Shown here piece by piece: positions 8,749 through 16,949 of a DNA stretch of 64,000 bases. The notes beneath the pieces were generated by a model that had not been told where the DNA came from, did not search any database, and was given only the letters and a program-made list of their open reading frames with translations. This stretch comes from Methylobacillus gramineus (GTDB lineage Bacteria; Pseudomonadota; Gammaproteobacteria; Burkholderiales; Methylophilaceae), in assembly GCF_020532675.1 (NCBI RefSeq), contig NZ_JAJAVE010000001.1, positions 1,612,001 through 1,676,000 of the forward strand, read 5' to 3'. Both the position numbers and the translations under genes were made by a program. Within the stretch, counting starts at the first letter, position 1, and each line of letters begins with the position of its first letter.

Positions 8749-10881
8749 CTAGAATACCAAACTCAGATATAGGTTAGCCGCATGGGTATTAGTGTGATCG
8801 CTTTGTTGTCCACGATAGTTAATTCCGGCACTAAGGGCTGAAGTAAGCTGGCTATTAATCCCAATATCATAGACCAGAGAATCTCTATCAATGGGATTAC
8901 CTTGGACATCAAAGCTGCTACCACCGTTGAGTCTGGCCTTACTCTTTTGTGTGAGATCACCTTCCCCGTGACGTAGACCAATTGAGCCGCTAAGTCTGAT
9001 TGGGAGGGTATAGCTGGTCATTAGTAGGTGATCCATACGTACACCTATTGTGCTCAATGTGACGTTAGATTCTTTCCGTTTCAGTTTTAATGCTGCTTCA
9101 TCCCCATATTCACTAAAGCCTTCTCTCTGGATGTAAATCTGTGCCAAGTTGAAGAAGGGTTCAATGCTGCTAGCACCAGCTTGGATTCGGTATGCAGCAT
9201 CAGCAAAGGCCTGCAGGGCTTGGGCATTGTAATTTGCAGATTCACGACCTGTGAAACGACCAAATACTAGAGTGCGTTTGGTATCCAGGTGATGGTAGCC
9301 ATAGGATGTACCGACTTTCAGCTGTAGCTTGTCAAAGCTGAGTCCAGCATATCCCCCTAAATACACAGAATTAATATCGGCACTACTACGCTGCGTATTG
9401 AAGTTGGTATCGCCATAGCCACCAATCAAGCCTGCTCGCACTTGACCACTATTCCCTATGATACGGTCTATACCGATTAGACCTCCATGCATATGACGGG
9501 AGGTAGCATCGTTGTTACTGTTACGGTCAACATACCCGTGGATTGAACTGCTCTTGAACCAGACTTCATTGCCATCGGGTTGATAGAGTCGTTGAATGAC
9601 CGCGGAGCGGAGAAAGTCAGTATCATCAATCAAGGCAGCTTGTGAAGAAGCATGTATCTCACCAGCGAGCTGGGTGTAAGCAATTCGCGCAGTTGAAGCA
9701 TCAAACGTAGTTATTGTGTTCACCAGTAAACCGCTTCTTAAGCTCATGAGTCCTAATGAGGCCGAGCGTTGGTTAAAGGTGACAGCTACATCGGCAAAAC
9801 TCACGTTATTTCTGGTCATGCTCAGGGTCAGGTCGTTACCATTATTATTTAATGACGGGGTGAGGAAGGCCAGATTGCTATTCAAATTACTAAAAGTGCC
9901 ATTGATGCCGCTGGGTGCACTAAGAATGGTGTAGTTGGTGTTAGCAGCATAGCTGCCGGATGAGGCGATTACATTCAGGCTAGCTCCATTGATGATAATG
10001 ACGCCTCCTTGGCCCGAAACACTCACATGGTCTGAATTGCCCTGACTATCCACTTCAACTTGGAAAATAGAACCACTATCAAAACTGAGATTGCCTTTTA
10101 CGGTCAAGCTGCCACTAGGGTTACTAGGTGCTAGTATGCCGCCCGATGTCACCATCGTTTCACCAACATCACCAATGCCGCTTAATATTCCACCATTATT
10201 GACAGTCACTTGTGAATTGGAAAGATCACCATTCACTGCCAGTGTTCCTCCATTCACGGTAGTAGTGCCCAGGATACCGATCCCAACGCCACTAAAATTC
10301 CATGTGCCAATCCCGTCTTTAACTAGGTTCAGTATCCCATTTCCACTTAAAATTGCACCATAGAAAACTGAATCACCTCGTTGGTTCGTATTCACTGTGA
10401 GCGTGGCAGCTCCTGAAGAGGTAACCACATTGCCGAGTCCCGTTAAACCGCCAATCAGAACATCATTACCGGCCAAATCAAAAGTACTTAACAATCCATC
10501 AAGATTGATCTCAACGGTTTCAGAATTAATAGAACCTAGTGTTGCAACTTCAAGCTTACTGCTGCCATGAAAGGTCTGAGTCCCTCCTGTAATTGCGTCT
10601 TGCGCATCAATAACGAGGGCGCTGGAATGATAGAAAGACTGATTGCCTCCCGTAATACCACCAGTGGTACTTACATTGAGAATACTGTTGTCTGTGAAAC
10701 GTTGAAGGCCGCCGTTGATGCCCATAACCGTGTCGACGGTCAGCCTATCTGATCCACTGAAATCAATATCGGTGGTAATGTTTCCATTAATAGAAGTGAT
10801 GTAATCTGCAGCATGAACGGTTGAAACACCCGAATAGAGTAATGAAGTGAGGGTCATCCATTGCTTAAGTGTGAATTGCAT
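8749..10881 (-). CDS. Autotransporter (type Va secretion) outer membrane protein
   Basis: 710 residues. The signal peptide ends at STVHA (about residue 24). The passenger (about 25-400) is a low-complexity beta-helix rich in G, N, S and T with repeated units such as GGLQRF, GGNQSF and GGTQTF. It includes an autotransporter-associated repeat (GGTLAVNGDLSNSQVTVNNG). The C-terminal ~280 residues form the autotransporter beta-barrel and end in LYLSLVF, with the terminal phenylalanine recognised by the BAM complex. I see no protease or lipase catalytic motif in the passenger, so an adhesin or surface-structural role is more likely. The start has GAGGGA 6 bp upstream. It is divergent from the iron-uptake module. 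Confidence 0.9.
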   Translation of the reverse strand: MQFTLKQWMTLTSLLYSGVSTVHAADYITSINGNITTDIDFSGSDRLTVDTVMGINGGLQRFTDNSILNVSTTGGITGGNQSFYHSSALVIDAQDAITGGTQTFHGSSKLEVATLGSINSETVEINLDGLLSTFDLAGNDVLIGGLTGLGNVVTSSGAATLTVNTNQRGDSVFYGAILSGNGILNLVKDGIGTWNFSGVGIGILGTTTVNGGTLAVNGDLSNSQVTVNNGGILSGIGDVGETMVTSGGILAPSNPSGSLTVKGNLSFDSGSIFQVEVDSQGNSDHVSVSGQGGVIIINGASLNVIASSGSYAANTNYTILSAPSGINGTFSNLNSNLAFLTPSLNNNGNDLTLSMTRNNVSFADVAVTFNQRSASLGLMSLRSGLLVNTITTFDASTARIAYTQLAGEIHASSQAALIDDTDFLRSAVIQRLYQPDGNEVWFKSSSIHGYVDRNSNNDATSRHMHGGLIGIDRIIGNSGQVRAGLIGGYGDTNFNTQRSSADINSVYLGGYAGLSFDKLQLKVGTSYGYHHLDTKRTLVFGRFTGRESANYNAQALQAFADAAYRIQAGASSIEPFFNLAQIYIQREGFSEYGDEAALKLKRKESNVTLSTIGVRMDHLLMTSYTLPIRLSGSIGLRHGEGDLTQKSKARLNGGSSFDVQGNPIDRDSLVYDIGINSQLTSALSAGINYRGQQSDHTNTHAANLYLSLVF

Positions 10882-11258
10882 TAGTATCCCTCAATCTGTA
10901 ATAACTTTATTACGTTGCTGATTGTTGAGATTACAGGCACTAAATTATTCATCGGTCATCATGTCTTTCATAGTGCGCAGTATGCATCCTAAGAGTTTCA
11001 CTCAACAATTAAATTGCAAATTACTCGGGAGTTACCACCTTTACTGGCAGACCAACCTGCTTCAAGACTCGCATACGCTTAATCCACAAGATTTTATGAT
11101 CACAATCTGTCCAAGACATTAAACGTCTGCGCAAGGCGAGCTACTGGTAGCTATTTGGCACTCTAGATGATTCATGGCCAAAGATCACTAGGTATAAGCA
11201 GCGTCTCAGCCAAAAATCTGACAAGCGAGTATGGATTGCCAATCACAAGCCCCTGCCT
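10882..11258. other. Intergenic region between autotransporter and fecI-like gene
   Basis: About 380 bases that must hold the two divergent promoters. I see no gene with a ribosome binding site and no strong hairpin. The Fur-like box lies at its right end. Confidence 0.4.
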
Positions 11259-11277
11259 GATAATGAGAATGCTTATA
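11259..11277. promoter_or_regulatory. Fur-box-like operator upstream of first fecI
   Basis: GATAATGAGAATGCTTATA matches the 19-base Fur consensus (GATAATGATAATCATTATC) at 15 positions by my count. It lies 29-47 bp before the GTG start of the sigma factor gene, the expected place for iron repression of a FecI-type system. Confidence 0.75.
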
Positions 11278-11305
11278 CATTAAACTCCTCCCTACTCTAA
11301 ATATT

Positions 11306-11809
11306 GTGCCTGCTAAGAACATCCTCATTACCAGCCTGACACAGCAGTTGTATACCCTGCATCATGGATGGCTTAATGCTTGGCTACGCAAGAAGCTAGG
11401 CTGCCATGACACTGCAGCCGACTTGGCACAAGATACCTTTGTACGCCTGATCGTAGCAGGAAAAGCCCCCTCGCCCGAGCAGTCACGCGCTTATCTCGCC
11501 CAGATCGCCAAGGGTCTGGTCATTGACCTCTATCGAAGACGTCACCTAGAGCGCACCTATCAGGAGTGGCTCTTTCAATTACCTGAATCACAGTTACCAT
11601 CCCCCGAACACCAGGCCATAGTCTTACAGAGCTTAGTACAGCTTGACCAGATACTTGCCGAATTACCGCGCAAGGTACGCGAAACCTTCCTATTATCAAG
11701 ATTCGATGGCCTGACTTATAGCGAAATTGCACAAAAACTAGGTGTATCAGTAGCTTCGGTACGTGTCTATATGCTCAAGGCAGTGCAGGCTTGCATGGTG
11801 CAGCAATGA
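11306..11809 (+). CDS. FecI-type ECF sigma factor (first copy)
   Basis: 167 residues, starting with GTG at 11306. Region 2 (HHGWLNAWLRKKLGCHDTAADLAQDTFVRL) and region 4 (LPRKVRETFLLSRFDGLTYSEIAQKLGVS) are typical of iron-starvation FecI sigma factors. It should direct RNA polymerase to the promoter of the receptor gene two genes downstream when the anti-sigma/activator FecR relays receptor occupancy. The stop overlaps the FecR start (ATGA). No clear ribosome binding site precedes the GTG, so the exact start is uncertain. A Fur-like box lies immediately upstream. Confidence 0.92.
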   Translation: MPAKNILITSLTQQLYTLHHGWLNAWLRKKLGCHDTAADLAQDTFVRLIVAGKAPSPEQSRAYLAQIAKGLVIDLYRRRHLERTYQEWLFQLPESQLPSPEHQAIVLQSLVQLDQILAELPRKVRETFLLSRFDGLTYSEIAQKLGVSVASVRVYMLKAVQACMVQQ

Positions 11810-12750
11810 GTAATGGGGCAGAGCAAGCGCAGTTGAGGCAGCAGGCCCTGGAATGGCAAGTCATGCTGTGGTCCGGCGAGGTGACGCCAGCCGAGCAGGC
11901 TGGCTTCGAGGCATGGCTTGCTACCGGCCAGGAGCAGCAACAGGCTTGGGCAGAGCTTCAATCCATACAGCAAGCACTTCAAGAGATTCCCGCCCAAGCT
12001 GCAGGTTGGCTCAAAGATAAACCTAAGGCCGAGAAGCGTCGTCAACTGTTGCAGCTCCTCGGCATAACTGCCATCGTTGGTGGGAGCTTACCACTCGTCC
12101 GTCACAGCGATACCTGGCAAGACTTATCTGCAGACTATAGTACCCATACTGGCGAGCAACGGCGGCTGTTGCTGCCGGATGGCAGTCAATTGACGCTGAA
12201 TACTTCTAGCGCTGTTGATATAGACTTCAACGCTCAAGAGCGCAGGCTGATCCTGCACCGTGGTGAAATCCACCTTGCTAGCGCACCAGATATTGCCCGT
12301 CCTCTGAAGGTAGAGACCGTGCATGGAATGGCCCAAGCCTTGGGTACCCGTTTCAACGTACGCTTAAAACCAGATGAAACCCAAGTGTCCGTGCAGGATG
12401 GCACTGTGCACCTCCAGACATTGTATGCGGGCAATGCTGTCACGCTGGAAAGCGGCTGGCTGGCACGATTCTCGGCCTATGATATACAAGCTGCACTACC
12501 CAACGGTAACGAGGTCGCATGGCTTGAAGGCAAATTGGTGGCAGAGCGTATGCAACTGGATGCTTTTCTGGATGAGCTGGCTCGCTACCGTCCCGGGGTG
12601 ATCCGCTATAGCAATGCCGTTGGCAAACTGATCGTGTCCGGTGTCTATCCCCTCGCAGATACCGACCGCATACTTGAATCTCTGCTGTATGCCTTACCCC
12701 TTCGAATTGACTACTTTTCCAGATACTGGGTATCTGTGCGCACCCTGTGA
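11806..12750 (+). CDS. FecR-type sigma regulator (first copy)
   Basis: 314 residues from the ATG at 11806, sharing ATGA with the sigma factor stop. The N-terminal DUF4880-like cytoplasmic segment (QALEWQVMLWSGEVTPAEQAGFEAWL) binds the sigma factor. A short hydrophobic segment follows (LLQLLGITAIVGGSLPLV, about 86-103). The periplasmic FecR domain then contains TGEQRRLLLPDGSQLTLNTSS and ALGTRFNVR, ending in a DUF4974/STN-like region that contacts the receptor. It carries the surface signal from the TonB-dependent receptor to the sigma factor. Confidence 0.92.
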   Translation: MSNGAEQAQLRQQALEWQVMLWSGEVTPAEQAGFEAWLATGQEQQQAWAELQSIQQALQEIPAQAAGWLKDKPKAEKRRQLLQLLGITAIVGGSLPLVRHSDTWQDLSADYSTHTGEQRRLLLPDGSQLTLNTSSAVDIDFNAQERRLILHRGEIHLASAPDIARPLKVETVHGMAQALGTRFNVRLKPDETQVSVQDGTVHLQTLYAGNAVTLESGWLARFSAYDIQAALPNGNEVAWLEGKLVAERMQLDAFLDELARYRPGVIRYSNAVGKLIVSGVYPLADTDRILESLLYALPLRIDYFSRYWVSVRTL

Positions 12751-12756
12751 TCAAAT

Positions 12757-12773
12757 TTACCCTTGAAGGGTAA
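12757..12773. promoter_or_regulatory. Small inverted repeat between fecR and receptor gene
   Basis: TTACCCTT and AAGGGTAA face each other around a single base, 6 bp after the fecR stop. Read on the plus strand it is followed by A's, not T's, so it is not an intrinsic terminator in the gene direction. It may be a protein-binding site or partial RNA barrier at the point where the separate FecI-dependent receptor promoter is expected. Confidence 0.3.
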
Positions 12774-12853
12774 AAAATATGGCATGAGAATTAGCACTTT
12801 TATTTTTTCATTCGGGATAGCTATTGAAGACTATTCTCAATGAAAGATTGATC

Positions 12854-15364
12854 ATGTTGAAACAACTGTTGAAACAAGCCAGACCTACCGAGTCAGGCTT
12901 TCCCGCATTCCCCACCCGTAAACTCACAAGCCTGCTTCTGCTATCTGGCCTGAGCAGCATGGCCTTGGTGCCTATCGCCTGTGCTGATACAGCCCAAGTT
13001 AGCCAAGCTGGGCAGCCCTTCGCTATCGCTGCGGGACCTTTGGATCAGGTATTGAATGTGTTTGCCCGGGAAACCGGCATATTACTGGTCATTGATGCCG
13101 AGCTCACCACCGGCAAAACCAGTGAGGGACTGCATGGTCATTTTGACCTGCGCGCCGGTCTGGATAGAATCTTACGAGGTACCCAGCTGCAGGCCATAGG
13201 ACAAGCCAATGGCAGCTATATGCTGAAGCGTACGCAAACAGTCGGCCAGGCAGCAGCCAAGGAAGAAACCTTGCCTGCTGTCGAGGTGAAAGCGAACAGG
13301 ACGCGTGAGTCCGTTACTGAGCTCCCTGCAGCTTACGCTGGAGGTCAAGTGGCCAGTGGTGCCCGGATCGGTATGCTAGGCAATCGCGATTTCATGGACA
13401 CTCCCTTCAATATCACCTCCTATACAGCGCAGACAATACGCGATCAACAAGCCACTAGCCTAGTGGACGTAGTGGCCAATGACCCAGCGGTGCGGGTAAC
13501 CACCAACGGTCTAACAAGCGCTGCCGGACAAGGTGATGGCTTTATGATCAGAGGCTTCCGCACCTACAGTTCGGACGTCCTTTTCGATGGGGTGGCTGGG
13601 ATTGCCATGATCAATACGTTCCCGGTTGAAGCCCTGGAGCGGGTTGAGATTATGAAAGGGCCTAGTGCCATGCTGAGCGGCATGGGGCAGCGTGGGGGCG
13701 TGGGCGGCACTATCAATGTCGTACCCAAACGCGCCAGCGAGGAAGATTTAAACCGCCTGAGTTTCTCTTATCAGTCTGACCGACACTATGGTGCCCATGT
13801 CGACCTCAGTCGCCGTTTCGGCGACTTGAAGCAATGGGGGGTACGTTTCAACGGCATATACCGGGATGGGGATACCGCCGTGGATGGTCAGTCGCGTGAG
13901 TTCTCAGTGGCAACACTGGGGTTAGATTATCGCGGTGAAAATCTGCGCACCTCCCTGGACCTGGGATACCAGAACACCTCCACCCAAGCCCCCACCGGGG
14001 CTGGAGGATTTTCTCTGTTTAACATCAGCACACTCAAGGCACCACAAGCGGAAAAGCAGATTTCCCAAGATTGGGAGTACGCCAAAAACAAGGGGCAATA
14101 CGTACTCTTCAAGGCAGAATATGACATTGCTGATGACTGGACTGTGTATGGCGCAGTGGGCGCGAACTGGAATAAGTACCAGTGGCTGGCCTCGGATCTA
14201 TTTGTATTTAACAATGCAGGAGACGCGTTGGCCCAGTACTATTACTTTCCTGGATACAATGACCGCAAAAGCGCACAGGCCGGTATTCGTGGTCAATTCA
14301 GCACAGGCCCAGTCAAGCATCAGCTCGATTTCCAGCTATCCAAACTATGGCAGGAAAATGGCTACAGCTTCGGGAATGAATATGGCTACGGCTATGGCTT
14401 CCTGACCCAACTCACCAATATTTACAACTCAGCAAGCATCAACAAGCCATCCCTGGCCGGCTTCTCTTCCAGCGCACCGAAGACCAACACCATGGAACTG
14501 CCAACCATCGCATTGTCTGACACGCTATCCATGCTTGATAACCGCCTGTCGCTGATTCTTGGTGTACGCCATCAACAGGTCAAGACCAATGGCTATGATT
14601 TGGTCAGCGGAGCACGTCTGCAGCACTACGACGAAAGTGCTGTCACACCTAGTGTTGCCCTGGTAGTGAGGCCCCTGGAAAAATTATCTCTATACGCTAG
14701 TTATATTGAGGGATTGAGCCAAGGTCCAACCGCTTCTGCGGGGACCATAAACCAAGATACCCTGTTCCCGCCCATCAAGAGCAAGCAGGCTGAAACCGGG
14801 ATAAAGCTCGATCTGGGTCGCTTAGCCATGAGTGCGAGCGTGTTCCAGATTGAGCAGCCCAGTGGTATTCGCGTCTCTAATGGACTCAGCAGCGTATATA
14901 GGATGGCAGGTGAGCAGCGCAATCGTGGCCTGGAGTTGAACGTATTTGGTGAACTCTCGTCTGGTGTCCGAATACTGGGCGGCGCAGCCTGGACCGAAGC
15001 CAAGCTAACACATACAGAGAATGGAGTAGCAGATGGCAACCATGCACCGGGTGTACCAAGAAAACAAGCCAATCTAGGACTGGAATGGGATCCACTCCTA
15101 ATGCAGGGATTAACCTTGTCCGGCCGTATAGTTGCCACAGGGCGCCAATATTTGGATACCGCCAATCAGATGCGTACTGCAGGCTGGAGCCGGCTTGATG
15201 TAGGTGCCCGCTACAAGACGACCTCATGGAACCGTCCTCTCGTGTTACGCGCCAATATCGAGAACTTATTTGGCCGTGATTACTGGTCTTCGACCGTCGA
15301 TGGCAACTGGTTGATTCAGGGCCTACCGCGTACTGTGATGTTGTCAGCCACTGTAGACTTCTAA
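12854..15364 (+). CDS. TonB-dependent siderophore receptor with STN signalling domain (first copy)
   Basis: 836 residues from the ATG at 12854; a TTG ten codons upstream is less likely. The order is signal peptide (ending PIACA), STN signalling domain (QPFAIAAGPLDQVLNVFARETG), a linker containing the likely TonB box (ETLPAVEVKA), plug domain (VVANDPAVRV, FMIRGFRTYSSDVLFDG, MKGPSAMLSGMG) and a 22-strand-type barrel ending DYWSSTV...VMLSATVDF. The plug and barrel resemble hydroxamate or pyoverdine-type receptors (FoxA/FhuE/FpvA group). The substrate cannot be fixed from sequence. The STN domain and the FecI-FecR neighbours make it a transducing receptor. Confidence 0.93.
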   Translation: MLKQLLKQARPTESGFPAFPTRKLTSLLLLSGLSSMALVPIACADTAQVSQAGQPFAIAAGPLDQVLNVFARETGILLVIDAELTTGKTSEGLHGHFDLRAGLDRILRGTQLQAIGQANGSYMLKRTQTVGQAAAKEETLPAVEVKANRTRESVTELPAAYAGGQVASGARIGMLGNRDFMDTPFNITSYTAQTIRDQQATSLVDVVANDPAVRVTTNGLTSAAGQGDGFMIRGFRTYSSDVLFDGVAGIAMINTFPVEALERVEIMKGPSAMLSGMGQRGGVGGTINVVPKRASEEDLNRLSFSYQSDRHYGAHVDLSRRFGDLKQWGVRFNGIYRDGDTAVDGQSREFSVATLGLDYRGENLRTSLDLGYQNTSTQAPTGAGGFSLFNISTLKAPQAEKQISQDWEYAKNKGQYVLFKAEYDIADDWTVYGAVGANWNKYQWLASDLFVFNNAGDALAQYYYFPGYNDRKSAQAGIRGQFSTGPVKHQLDFQLSKLWQENGYSFGNEYGYGYGFLTQLTNIYNSASINKPSLAGFSSSAPKTNTMELPTIALSDTLSMLDNRLSLILGVRHQQVKTNGYDLVSGARLQHYDESAVTPSVALVVRPLEKLSLYASYIEGLSQGPTASAGTINQDTLFPPIKSKQAETGIKLDLGRLAMSASVFQIEQPSGIRVSNGLSSVYRMAGEQRNRGLELNVFGELSSGVRILGGAAWTEAKLTHTENGVADGNHAPGVPRKQANLGLEWDPLLMQGLTLSGRIVATGRQYLDTANQMRTAGWSRLDVGARYKTTSWNRPLVLRANIENLFGRDYWSSTVDGNWLIQGLPRTVMLSATVDF

Positions 15365-15505
15365 GTTCGTTAGATAATTGAATAAATAAGATTGTGAATA
15401 ACGAACGTCCATAAATAATGGATACTCAATAACACCGAATTACCTGCCAGAAGCAGGCATGTGAAATGTGAACCGCCTTATGGGTGCTGCTGATCATGAC
15501 TTCCT

Positions 15506-15528
15506 AGGAGCCTACGGGCTCCTTTTTT
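15506..15528 (+). terminator. Intrinsic terminator after receptor gene
   Basis: AGGAGCC (15506-15512) and GGCTCCT (15517-15523) form a 7-bp stem with loop TACG, followed by six T's. It lies ~140 bp after the receptor stop. Confidence 0.85.
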
Positions 15529-15730
15529 ATTACCCCATTTAGCCATTTCACAATCAAGATCATTACCCGGGATTGAACTTGCTCAGCACGAGCAAGATGA
15601 AATGGGCTGTATTCCATGACGCCCCCTGTATGGTCGACATGAAAAGTGAGCAGTTAACAAATGCAGGAAATTGGCACAACAGAAGTTAGTCGACCGGTTG
15701 GTCCGATGCGTTTAAGGAACAAGCCCATAA
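15529..15730. other. Intergenic stretch between two terminators
   Basis: No gene is visible. A 7-bp hairpin (CTTGCTC at 15578-15584 with GAGCAAG at 15590-15596) is present without a T-run. The segment is bounded by the plus-strand terminator of the receptor and the minus-strand terminator of the bacterioferritin pair. Confidence 0.35.
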
Positions 15731-15731
15731 T

Positions 15732-15758
15732 AAAAAACCGCAGACTTGCTGCGGTTTT
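15732..15758 (-). terminator. Intrinsic terminator of the bacterioferritin operon
   Basis: AAAACCGCAG (15734-15743) pairs with CTGCGGTTTT (15749-15758) around a 5-base loop. Read on the minus strand the stem is followed by a T-run, 36 bp after the last bacterioferritin stop codon. T's also follow on the plus strand, so it may work both ways. Confidence 0.88.
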
Positions 15759-15794
15759 CTTACTTGTAAGACGGCATTACATGGATTCAGCGTC

Positions 15795-16274
15795 TTAGTC
15801 TGCAGCTTCCATATGTGCCTGCAGGTAATTCGGCAAAGTCACATCGGCAATCAAGCCATGCTGTGTTTCCAGCCAGTCAATTGCACCTTCACTTTTTTCC
15901 AGCAGCTCTTCAAACAAATCGCGGGTTACATAATCCTGCAATTGCTCGCAGAGGGCAATCGCCTCCACCAACAAAGGACGATGAATATCTTTTTCATACT
16001 TGAGGTCACCCTGCAGGCATTCGACCACGTTTTCACCAATCAACAGCTTGCCTAGGTTTTGCAGGTTAGGTAAGCCATCCAGGAACAAGATACGCTCTAT
16101 CAACTCATCCGCCTCTTTCATGACGCGGATCGACTGCTTGTACTGGTAGTCATTCAGTTTTTCCAGACCCCAGTTGCGGAACATACGCGCGTGCAGGAAA
16201 TACTGATTGATCGAAGTAAGCTCATTCTTGAGCACCTTGTTCAGTATTTCAATGACTTGTTTATCACCCTTCAT
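15795..16274 (-). CDS. bfr: Bacterioferritin, haem-binding subunit without ferroxidase site
   Basis: 159 residues, normal Bfr length, starting [20 protein letters not shown] with GAGGAGA upstream. M52, the axial haem ligand that bridges two subunits, is present (IRVMKEAD). The di-iron ferroxidase centre is broken. E18 and E94 remain, but the residues equivalent to E. coli E51, H54, E127 and H130 are V51, E54, S128 and A131. This subunit should therefore hold haem and help iron release but not oxidise Fe(II). It is the second gene of the pair, 13 bp after the ferroxidase-competent subunit, and the two probably co-assemble into one 24-mer. Confidence 0.92.
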   Translation of the reverse strand: MKGDKQVIEILNKVLKNELTSINQYFLHARMFRNWGLEKLNDYQYKQSIRVMKEADELIERILFLDGLPNLQNLGKLLIGENVVECLQGDLKYEKDIHRPLLVEAIALCEQLQDYVTRDLFEELLEKSEGAIDWLETQHGLIADVTLPNYLQAHMEAAD

Positions 16275-16287
16275 TTTGCTTCTCCTC

Positions 16288-16773
16288 TCAAACCGCTACG
16301 TCAGATTTCATCTGACTCTGCAGGTAATTTTCCAGTCCTATCATGCTGATCAGGCGCACTTGTTGCTCAATCCAGTAAGCATGATCCATTTCGGTATCAT
16401 CCAGCTGCACCAGTAACATATCGCGCGTGACGTAATCACTCGCTTTCTCGCACTGCGTCATGGCCGCTTTCAGATCTCCCACCACTTGATACTCAAGCGC
16501 CAGGTCAGCTTTCAGCATCTCGGGAACCGTCTTGCCAACCGTCAGGGGATTGCGCTTTTCCAGGTTAGGCTTACCTTCCAGGAACAAGATGCGCTGAATA
16601 ATAGCGCGAGCATGTTGGCGCTCATGTTCAGACTCATGCAGGCTTTTCTGTGCCAGCTGATTCAGGCCAAAATCCGCATACATCTCACCGTGAATCAAGT
16701 ACTGGTCAACCGCTGTCAACTCACCAGCCAGCAATTCATTCAAGGTTTCAATGATTTTTTTGTCGCCTTTCAT
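16288..16773 (-). CDS. bfr: Bacterioferritin, ferroxidase-active subunit lacking the haem methionine
   Basis: 161 residues, starting [20 protein letters not shown]. All six di-iron ligands can be matched: E18, E51, H54, E94, and E128/H131 in an ExxH motif shifted one position relative to E. coli numbering. Position 52, the haem-ligating methionine, is arginine (HERQHA). It should catalyse Fe(II) oxidation in a mixed shell with the following haem-binding subunit, as known for paired bacterioferritins in Neisseria and Magnetospirillum. The gene is first in its operon; a perfect 24-bp palindrome lies ~63 bp upstream. Confidence 0.92.
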   Translation of the reverse strand: MKGDKKIIETLNELLAGELTAVDQYLIHGEMYADFGLNQLAQKSLHESEHERQHARAIIQRILFLEGKPNLEKRNPLTVGKTVPEMLKADLALEYQVVGDLKAAMTQCEKASDYVTRDMLLVQLDDTEMDHAYWIEQQVRLISMIGLENYLQSQMKSDVAV

Positions 16774-16835
16774 AGCGCCTCCACGTGTTATTTTTCGATT
16801 GAATGGATCATACCGAAAAACCCAGGAAATGCATA

Positions 16836-16859
16836 CAATAATTTAACGTTAAATTATTG
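16836..16859. promoter_or_regulatory. Perfect 24-bp palindrome upstream of the bacterioferritin pair
   Basis: CAATAATTTAAC is followed directly by its exact reverse complement, with 12 of 12 pairs. It lies 63-86 bp before the first bacterioferritin start, in the position of an operator or upstream activator site. It does not match the Fur box well (no GATAAT...ATTATC core). The regulator is unknown; an iron- or redox-responsive dimeric protein is the natural guess. Confidence 0.55.
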
Positions 16860-16949
16860 ATTTTAAATGATTTTATAAATAATAACACCAACAAGAATCA
16901 TTCTTTATCCAGCTGTGAATAAGTGGAAAAATAGCGGGAAAATGGGGGA

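Noticed and set aside
12780-12805. Third Fur-like box between fecR and the first receptor
   Set aside because: The sequence around GCATGAGAATTAGCACTT shares only part of the consensus and lacks symmetry; a FecI-dependent promoter is the more natural expectation there.
15570-15600. Third terminator or small RNA between receptor and bfr genes
   Set aside because: The CTTGCTC/GAGCAAG hairpin has no T-run and no promoter-like sequence, so it is only noted in the gap entry.
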